Below, piece after piece: positions 56,446 to 64,000 of a stretch of 64,000 nt of DNA; the first letter of the stretch is position 1, and every line of letters begins with the position of its first letter. Source of the DNA: Hyparrhenia diplandra (lineage: Eukaryota > Streptophyta > Magnoliopsida > Poales > Poaceae); the NCBI GenBank assembly GCA_015847255.1, contig JADLZK010002630.1:1-64000 (forward strand). The letters are read 5' to 3'. The notes under the pieces are model-generated. The model did no database searches. It had not been told where the DNA came from and saw nothing but the letters and a program-made list of their open reading frames with translations. The position numbers were made by a program, and so were the translations under genes.

Positions 56446-57000
56446 GAGCAGCTCATGATGGTCTGAAATTTAGGATTTGATTCTGTAGATAAAAGAAACC
56501 GTTTCAGAAGATAAAGAAGCAACGTTCCACATGTTGGGTCGGGATCTATTAGGTATAGGGGCTTGAAAAAAAGACGAATAATTTCGTAATCAGGATGTAA
56601 CTATACATTTTTTTTGTGACAAAATACTACAAGTAGAGCAAGATGGATCCATTATTTGTTTGATATATAGTTTGTGGTATCATCTTTCTCCTTCCTAGAA
56701 ACAATTATGTTTGACAGAATCAACATTTTTCAGAGACGAATTACGGCATGCAATTGGATAAAAATTAATCCAGATCTAGTTACGGAGCAAGCACACTTAA
56801 CTAGTAGACGGATGAGTTGCTGGAGGTAGAATGATGAGGTTGACACTTGACAAGTCACCGCTTGTGTAGGGTGTACCGGTGTAGTATAGGTACTTTCAAA
56901 TCCAACAGGCATAGGTCAAGTGGTCAACACCAGCGTCCCCGCCGGCTCCTGCGCTTTGCCCTCACATGCTCTGCGCACCAAGACATCCTCCACGGCTACT
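56446..57000. other. PLGG1 copy 2 downstream region
   Basis: The first 150 bp match the DNA after copy 1 (shared 3' UTR: GATTTGATTCTGTAGA, TTTCGTAATCAGGATGTAAC). The rest is AT-rich and then mixed, with no gene recognised. Confidence 0.5.
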
Positions 57001-57003
57001 TGC

Positions 57004-58043
57004 CACCTAAATGATCGAACTTCCGTGGCGGGCTTTTTATTTTTCGGTGGCGTTTTTGGAACCGCCAGGGAACTAGGGTTGGAAAATCAATTCATTTTTC
57101 CTGGCGGTTTTTCGCACCAAAATGACCGCCACGGCGGTTCAGAAAAAAATAAAAATACAAAACCTAACCGGCCGGATTTGGGCCCATTAGGGTTAAATCA
57201 CCACCGCCAGGTTGGGTATCGGGGAAGCCGGATTTGGGTGGGGTCGCCGGGATCCGCCCTCCGCCGCCGATCCGGCAGCACCGTTGGCCGATGGAGGTGG
57301 GGGGAGCCGCGATGGACCTCGCCGCCCGGCGGATCCGTGCCGCCGCGAGCCCGCGGGCCGCCGCGGTCGGAGCCCGCATGGAGGCGGGCGGATGTCGCGT
57401 GGAGGGATCCGCATGGAGGGAGCGGCGCCGCGCCAAACGCCAAGCGTCCGCGTGCGGCCGCCGACATGGATCCGCCCGCGCGGAGATCCGGAGGGCCGGG
57501 GATCCGCCGCCGTCGCCGTCCGAGCGCCGTCGCCGCCGCGCGGGGTCCATGGAGCACCGCCTTCACCGTCGTCGCCGCCGCCGCGGATTGGGAGTGGAGG
57601 GGAGGGGGGCCGCCGGCGAGCGGGATCGGGATCGGGAGGGGGGGAGGGAGGGAGGAGGCGTGGGCCGAGCGGGATTGAGAGGGGAGCTCTGAGGGAGGAA
57701 TAGGATCCGAGGGGAGCACGAGAGAGAGAGAGTGGGAGAGAGAGAGTTTGAGCGCCAGGTGGGTTAGGGTTTTCCAACCGCCGGTTTTATACTGCGTTTT
57801 TTTATCGGGTTGGTTTGGGCTGCCGATTGTAAGATGGGCCGGACGTTTGGGCCTAATTAACCATGGCGTTTTTATAAAAACCGCCACGGTTAATCATTTT
57901 ACCATGGCGGTTATTAAAACCGCCCGGGGTTAATTTAAAAGACCGTCCACGGTAAATCAAGCCATTTTCCGTGGCGATTTTCCAAATGTCCGCTTTGGAA
58001 AAATCATTTGGAAACGTCGTGCAAAATCGTTTATGTAGTAGTG
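57004..58043. mobile_element. Non-autonomous CACTA element with GC-rich cargo
   Basis: The right end (inverted) reads CACTACTACATAAACGATTT, the classic CACTA terminus. The left end is CACCTAAATGATCG. Both are flanked by TGC (57001-57003, 58044-58046), the 3-bp duplication of this superfamily. Subterminal regions carry many copies of a CCGCCACGG/CCATGGCGG motif in both orientations, the usual transposase-binding arrays. The centre (57230-57740) is over 70% GC by eye, resembles a gene's first exon and leader, and has long open frames on both strands but no domain I know. No transposase is encoded. Confidence 0.78.
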
Positions 58044-58261
58044 TGCCCTAAATGTTCTTATTTTAGAGGAGCCCTTCCCCGACGAGCGTCCCCCTCCCTC
58101 GCGAGCGGGCGGAGGGTTGTGTAACACACCGGTTTAATCCTACACGCTCTTCGTGCCTTGTGTTGGGGCGGTTGGGTAATTCGAGTAATACAAAATGCTA
58201 CCTAATTTAAGCCCCGAAAAATCACCACCGCAACTTTGGGTATCTACAAGTTCGGGTGGCT

Positions 58262-60070
58262 AGGGTTGGCTTTTGGGAGATATAAAAGTCGACTAGACAA
58301 AGACCCGTTGGTGAGGGGGCTCCCAGGACTGTGACATGACGATTATAGATGGTCAATGGGAATACAAACCAGGGAGACAAGGCGAGGAAGGACGTACAGC
58401 TCGCGGGCCTATTTATGCGGTCGTGTCGTCAAAGAATTGCTCGGCCGTGCTCCATGCCGACTCAATGGAATTGATCGGGAATGGCCACCGTTGATTTTGC
58501 TGGCACCTGCCGAGGTGGGGGCGAGTGGTAGCGAGGGAAGCTTGGAGATGATATAGCCAGAGACTTTTAGTCAATGAAACCTCTACCGCTTCTGCAAGCT
58601 CCAATGCTACTCTACAAGCCACTTCTATTGCTAAGGTGGACTTATGAGTTGGGGAAATGGCACCACAGGGTTGCGAATTGGCCTCGTGGAGGAGGTGGGC
58701 CCATTCAGCTCGAGCCAGATAGGGGCGGCGTGAGGGGCACGCTGGCGGCGTAGACGGGAGAGTTCACCGACGCCCCTCACCGTTCGCTAACGACCAGCTA
58801 GAGATGGAGGAATAGGGTTCTCAGAGGCAGTGGCGGGCTTATGGGTGGTGTCGTTACACGTAGCGGTTCCCAACAGGGAATGGGACCACGACCATAGTCA
58901 TGGTGTCCGTGAATCATTTGGGGAGAATTGGTGGGAATTTATCCATCAACAAAGTAGACCAGCAGCTTGCGTTATCTTTGACTCTTCATGAGAGTACATT
59001 TTACATTCTCATGCCATATGGTCGTGCCGACGGGCCATGAGCTGCATGGCCATGTATAGTGACGCTTTGTGTTGCATGAAGTGGTCCCGGTGTGATAGAG
59101 ATGGCTGTGTTTAGGTGGCTGATCGCCTAGCTTAGAGGAGGGTGAGGGAGTAAAAGCGCAACGGATGTCGACAAACTTGTTAAGTTGGGGGATGCCGCCC
59201 CCACGGGTGTTGCTATGGGTTAGGAGGTTCGCAGTGGTGCGGTAGCGCCATCCGCCTCCTCCAAACGACTCATGATGCCTCCGCTGCGTCGTCGCACGTC
59301 CTTCGGCCCTCAGGAGTCGCAATGGCTAAGGTTTTCTTTTGGGAGACATTAACTTGTGACTAGACAGGAGAGGGAAGGCGTAAGCTCCCAGGACTGCGAT
59401 GTGGATGATTATTGGTCCAATGGGAATACAAACCAGGGAGACGAGGTGAGGGAAGGACGTACCAAGCTCGAACCAATTATGTAGTCTACGAAGAATTGCT
59501 CGGCCAGCTCCTGCGACTCAATGGAATTGAATAACCAAAGTTGATTTTGCTAGCATGCCTTTGAGTAGTAGAAGGAAAATTCTGAATTGATATAGCCAAA
59601 GACTTTTTAGTCAATGAAACCTCTACCGCTTCCGCAAGCTACAATGCTACTCTGCAAGCCACTTCTATTGCTAAGGTGTGACTTACGATGTGGTCTAATG
59701 GCACCACAACTGTTGCGAATTGGCCTCGCTGAGCTAGGTGGGCCCATTCAGCTCGAGCTCGATATTGGCGGCGACATGGGCACGCTGGCGGCGTAGATCA
59801 AGTTTGTTCACTGATGCCCTCACTCAGAGGCAGTGGCGGCGCAAGGGTGGTGTCGTTGCACGTAGCGGTTCCCGATGGGGAGGGCATGGAATGGGACCAC
59901 GACCATAGACGTGGGTTCCGACAGGGAATGGGACCACGACCATAGACGTGGTGCTCATGAACCATTTGGGGGAGAATTACATGGGAATCCATCCATCAAC
60001 AAAGTAGACCAGCAACTTGCATTATCTTTGACTCTTCATGAGAGTAAATTTTACATGACTCGCCATATGA
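58262..60070. repeat. Tandem duplication, 1,064-bp period
   Basis: Unit 1 (about 58262-59035) and unit 2 (about 59326-60065) share long blocks: CAATGGGAATACAAACCAGG, GAATTGCTCGGCC, ACTTTTAGTCAATGAAACC, GGGCCCATTCAGCTCGAGC and TTATCTTTGACTCTTCATG. Unit 2 also has an internal 34-bp repeat of GAATGGGACCACGACCATAG. The segment between the units (59035-59325) is single copy. No coding frame survives in either unit. It may be an old transposon body or a former gene. Confidence 0.7.
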
Positions 60071-60074
60071 TAGT

Positions 60075-61165
60075 TTTTTGAGCAAATACCATCATGGGTC
60101 AGGTGGTAAACTTTGTTATGTTTTGTCATTTATTCATTAAACTTTAAATCGACCGTTTAGGTCTTTAAACTTTTTCGGTTGAATCATCTAGGTCCAAACT
60201 TACAAAAAATCCATTTATGTCCTCAAACTTGGGAGAGAGTGTCATTTTTTTCCCCTAAACTTGGTTTTGAGTCTCATCGGGTCAAAAAACAGAAATCTAA
60301 AAACTTCATAAAAAAATAATTCATAACTTTTTTATATGAATTCAAATGAAGACAAACTTTATATTAAAATTGTAGCCTTCGACAAGATCTACAACTTTGT
60401 AATTACAAAGTTTTTAAACTAAAACTATTTATGCCCCCAAAATATTGTTGTAAGTTTATTAATTTTGAAATTTAAAATTTAAAAATAAATTTTAAGACAC
60501 TAAATGACTGCGGGCGGCTGCGGAGAGAAAGTAATAAAATCTTTAACTAGAAAGTTGTAGATCACGTCAAGGGCTATAATTTTGATATAAAATTTGTCTT
60601 TTTTCAAGTTTATATGAAAAATTTATGAATTACTTTTTATATAAAGTTTTTAGATCGCTTTGTTTTGAATCATACGGAACTCAAAACCAAGTTTAGAGAC
60701 CGGGATGAAACAACTCAAGTTTGAGGATATAAACATGTGATTTGCAAGTATAGCGATCGTGATGACATAGCCAAACAAATTCAGGGATCGAGATGACACA
60801 AACGGTCGATTTGTGTCAAGGGCTATAATTTTGATATGAAGTTTGTCTTTTTTTTCAAGTTTATATGAAAATTTTATGAATTGTTTTTTATATAAAGTTT
60901 TTAGATCGTCTGTTTTGGCTCATACGAAACTCAAAACCAAGTTTAGAGACCAGGGATGAATAATAACCGAACAAGTTTGAGGATATAAACGAAAGTGATT
61001 TGCAAGTATAGTGGACCAGGGATGACATAGCCAAACATGTTCAGGGACCGAGATGACACGGACAAACAAGCTTGAGGACCCAAACAATCTGATTTGTAAG
61101 TTTAGGGACTGAAATGACACATCACAACAAATCCGGGGACCGGCGGTGGACTTTTCTAGTGTTTT
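60075..61165. mobile_element. Long-TIR (Mutator-like or fold-back) element
   Basis: The left arm (about 60090-60400) and right arm (about 60590-61160) are inverted repeats. They are built from AAACTTGGTTTTGAGT, CCTCAAACTTG and GTCATTTCAGTCCC-type units. The right arm is longer because a 249-bp unit is repeated (about 60566-60814 and 60815-61063). The AT-rich centre includes GTAGATCACGTCAAGGGC. No gene. Confidence 0.6.
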
Positions 61166-61399
61166 ATTTTATTCATTGAATTTTTGCTAGATACTTGAGG
61201 GTAAAATTTTATGAATAAGATACGTGGTGAAATTTTAGGCTCAAAAAATCCAAATGCATTATAATCTGGGAGAGAGGCTCTTTTTTTTTTTGCGAAAATT
61301 GAATTTTGCTAGATGATTTGTTTTCAACAAAACAAATCAACGTCCTAAACATAGGACAGGCCGGTCATACATGCAACAGCGTAGCGGAGATGGATACTA

Positions 61400-61438
61400 G
61401 GCCCATGGGCCGAGTTTGGTCTTGTAGCTGTATGGGCC
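61400..61438. promoter_or_regulatory. Site II-type (TGGGCC) elements upstream of RPN9
   Basis: GGCCCA and TGGGCC overlap at 61400-61411 as a palindrome, and a further TGGGCC sits at 61433-61438, about 400 bp before the start codon. TGGGCC/T elements are bound by TCP factors and are common in plant housekeeping and proteasome promoters. A (GATA)n microsatellite at 61581-61600 lies between them and the gene. Confidence 0.5.
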
Positions 61439-61841
61439 GTGCCGCACGCACCGTATTTGCATTGTGCAGTCCGCAAGAGGAATTCGGCGTCGTCTCCGAC
61501 TCGTCTCCCCGTCGCAGCCGTCGGGGGCTCTTCCTTGCACTTGCAGTCGAGTCCAGAGACCTGCGGGCGGGCGGCTGCGGAGATAGATAGATAGATAGAT
61601 CTACTAATCCACCGATCCGGATCCTTCCCTTCCGTCTCACGGCAAGTATCTCCCCCCTTCCCCTCCGCCAGCGCTAGGGTTTTATTTTGGCATTGCTGTT
61701 GCTGGTGGTTGTTGCCCTCCTATCTCTCTCTCAGTCGTCGTCTCCCTCGCAGCCGCAGTCGCCGTAGCAGATCTTCCTTCTCTCAAACCCTACCGACCAA
61801 CAGCTGCTTGCTCGGGACGGGAACCGGGAGTTGGCGTTGCG

Positions 61842-63475
61842 ATGGCGCTGCAGTACGTGGAGGCGCAGCGGCAGGCGCGCCCGGACCTCGCCGACTGGTA
61901 CGCCTCCCTCGCCGACCTCTACCAGCGGAAGCTATGGCACCAGCTCACCCTCAAGCTCGACCAATTCCTACAGCTCCAGGCCGCACAGGTTCGCTTCCTT
62001 TTTCCTCCTCCTCTCTCTGCCCCCGCCGCCGTCTTCCTCATCTTATTAGGGTTAGTTAAGGCTTTACGAGATGGATTACAGATGCCTTCGTTTCGTTCAT
62101 ATGGCGGATCTCGCCGCAAACCCACGCCGCCCCCCAGACTTCCCATGCTTTAGTAAGATTTAAGAGTTGTGACTGGATAATTGTTGCCAGCCTAATTATT
62201 TTGAGTTACTTATGTGGGGAATTGCATACGAGTCTCGAGTGTTTGGTCAGTTCTTTGTTGCTCATGGTTCTCAATTCAATCCGATATACTGTCAGCTTCA
62301 CCAGCTTGCGTCTTGGACCTATAAAACTTTGTGCATGTTGTTCAAGTATCCTTGTGCAGCTCCAGTTTGCTTTAGTCAGAAATAATTGAATTAGATACAA
62401 AAAATATCAAGGAGTTGTTCTGGTTATCCTTATTTGAATGCTACAGTTGATATTTATCACACATATTACATGAATTTCCACTGAACTAAACTTAGATGCG
62501 GGGTGTATGTATGTGCAATTGCAGAAGAACAATGATGTCAAAGCAAAACCAGAGCGGGCTGAGTTGCTTCTTTCAATTTTCCATTGACTTGTGTTTAATA
62601 AAATACCTAGCCTAATTATCGATATCTCATGTACCTAGTTGTTTTATCAAGAGTTTCTTTGCCCCTAGTGGGCATGCTGATCATTCTTGTTGTTTATTTA
62701 TATATTTATACTAACTCTTGTTGGTGGTTTGACTACCTATGTTGATTGAAACTTTGCCAAATTTATATTGTTTCACGTCGTTTCACCTGCTGCGATTTTT
62801 TTTTGTATGCCTTTGTCTTTTATGATTATGATTCCAACGCCACCTTTTCTTCTACAGACTGGAGACACCATCATTCAGCTTTACAACAATTTCATCACTG
62901 ACTTTGAGACTAAGATTAATCTGCTCAAGCTTGCCCATTTTGTGGTGATAGCTTCTCGCCAGTATCCTGATAAGGATGCTGCAATTACTTTCTTAGAGGG
63001 GGTAATCACAAAGCTGCGTGAGACAAGAGAGTCGCGGATTAATGAACCAATTCTCTATGTGAAGATGCAAATTGCAGCTATTAATCTTGAGAAAGGAAAC
63101 CAAAAAGAGTGCAAAAATTTGTTGGAGGATGGGAAAACCACTCTGGATAGTATGACTGATGTCGATCCCACAGTTCATGCTAGCTTTTACTGGATATCAT
63201 CTCAATACCACAAGACCCGCCAAGAATTTGCAGAGTTCTATAAGAACGCCCTTCTCTATCTGGCCTACACAACTGTGGAGTCTTTGTCTGAGTCATTCAA
63301 GCTAGTATGTTTCATCATCAATAACATTTCAACTGTAAAACAAAACTTAAGTTTAAATGTTCATCTGATTTATTGACTATTTTCTATCTTGTCAGGACTT
63401 GGCTTTTGATCTTTCTCTAGCAGCCTTGTTGGTGATAACATTTACAACTTTGGGGAGTTGTTAGCTCACCCGATT
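61842..63475 (+). CDS. RPN9: 26S proteasome subunit RPN9, 5' part
   Basis: A non-ATPase lid subunit of the 26S proteasome (PSMD13 in animals), a PCI-domain scaffold protein. Exon 1, 61842-61988, encodes MALQYVEAQRQARPDLADWY...LYQRKLWHQLTLKLDQFL. Exon 2, 62858-63304, covers NNFITDFETKINLLKLAHFV, the helical repeats with EPILYVKMQIAAINLEKGNQ, and KNALLYLAYT. Exon 3, 63396-63475, has DLAFDLSLAALL and, after a one-base loss, the DNIYNFGELLAHPI block. All junctions fit GT-AG and phase 0. The missing G is at about 63431, where TTGTTGGTGAT replaces the expected TTGTTGGGTGAT. The remaining exons lie beyond the window. A broken single-base run in such an essential gene suggests a sequence error. Confidence 0.93.
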
Positions 63476-63604
63476 GTAAGTAATTCTTTGGTTGTGCATG
63501 ATTACTTCTGTTATCATTCTTAATTTTTTGTATTGTAGTTTTCTTTTTATTGTATTCCACTTGCTAACCTTATTAGCTCTTTTGTGGCTTTATAGTAATA
63601 GGAA

Positions 63605-64000
63605 GTCTAAATCACACCCCCACCTTTGGGAGGTGGTCTAAATCACCCCCGACCTTTGAAATGGTCTAAATCACCCCCGAACTTTTGAAAACCGGTCAAA
63701 TTACCCCCTAAAGCAGTTTTGAAAAATCATAGAAAATCATAGAAAAATCATAAAATGGAAAATAAAATTGTGCTAGGCTCCAAATGAGTATTCTTAATGA
63801 ACATATAATATGGTATACTTTAGTACATTTTTTTACAACTACGAGGAAAAGCATAAATCTAAAGCTACAGCAAAAAAATGTACTAAAACATACCATATTA
63901 TTTGTTCATTGCGTAGGTCTACTCATTTGGAGTCTAGCACAATTTTATTTTCCATTTTATGATTTTTCTATGATTTTTCAAAACTGCTTTAGGGGTAATT
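63605..64000. mobile_element. Palindromic element in RPN9 intron 3, cut by window end
   Basis: From about 63700 to the window end the DNA is a long inverted repeat. The left arm CCCCCTAAAGCAGTTTTG..ATCATAG..CCATTTT pairs with the right arm AAAATGGAAAATAAAATTG..CAAAACTGCTTTAGGGG, with a loop near 63840. The outer left part has AAATCACCCCC-type reiterations. Layout resembles the long-TIR elements at 25.85 and 60.1 kb. The right end is outside the window. Confidence 0.65.

Noticed and set aside
57164..57887. Pro/Arg-rich genes on both strands inside the CACTA element
   Set aside because: Several mutually overlapping frames reflect extreme GC content. I treat it as cargo rather than a gene.
1..64000. 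Biosynthetic gene cluster (P450 plus 4CL-like)
   Set aside because: The P450 is disrupted, the ligase is probably peroxisomal, they are separated by 15 kb of transposons, and the other genes are housekeeping.

Overview
This is plant nuclear DNA, almost certainly from a grass (Poaceae). The evidence is GC-rich first exons followed by AT-rich introns, Tourist- and Stowaway-like MITEs, a Sirevirus (Ty1/copia) with a coiled-coil gag, a CACTA element, Helitron-type ends and a PIF/Harbinger element. A panicoid grass would fit, but I cannot name the species from sequence alone.

Layout. (1) 1-760 is GC-rich sequence without a convincing gene. (2) 1.8-4.8 kb holds a CYP71-clan cytochrome P450 pseudogene, split in its K-helix region by an inverted-dimer (fold-back) element; a monomer of the same family lies upstream. 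(3) 5.2-17.9 kb is a nested pair: a 0.76-kb TRIM-like retrotransposon (TSD TGTGG) whose left LTR was hit by a 12-kb Sirevirus on the minus strand (TSD GTTAC). (4) 20.4-25.5 kb is a six-exon 4-coumarate:CoA ligase-like gene ending in the peroxisomal signal SRL. (5) 28.6-31.4 kb is an eight-exon choline-phosphate cytidylyltransferase gene. (6) 33.2-35.9 kb and 51.6-56.4 kb are two direct copies of an eight-exon plastidal glycolate/glycerate translocator (PLGG1, LrgAB-type) gene with identical exon lengths for exons 2-8; the second carries a 2.35-kb LINE in intron 1. (7) The 15 kb between them holds two related Helitron-like copies, an LTR-like fragment, a 6.4-kb PIF/Harbinger element, short minisatellites and a solo Sirevirus LTR. 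(8) 57.0-58.0 kb is a non-autonomous CACTA element, 58.3-60.1 kb a 1,064-bp-period tandem duplication, and 60.1-61.2 kb a long-TIR element. (9) From 61.8 kb to the window end are the first exons of the 26S proteasome subunit RPN9 gene, with a palindromic element in intron 3.

The host genes are unrelated in pathway: acyl-CoA activation in the peroxisome, phosphatidylcholine synthesis, photorespiratory transport in the plastid envelope, and proteasome assembly. They do not form a gene cluster.

Two observations matter most. First, the PIF/Harbinger element carries a third coding region between its transposase/Myb-like genes and its right TIR: an RNase H1 N-terminal (hybrid-binding, viroplasmin-like) domain followed by strongly hydrophobic segments. 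Second, nearly every conserved gene is broken by single-base shifts, several in G or C runs. This pattern looks more like uncorrected sequencing or assembly error than shared pseudogenisation, so 'broken' calls for the host genes should be read with that in mind.
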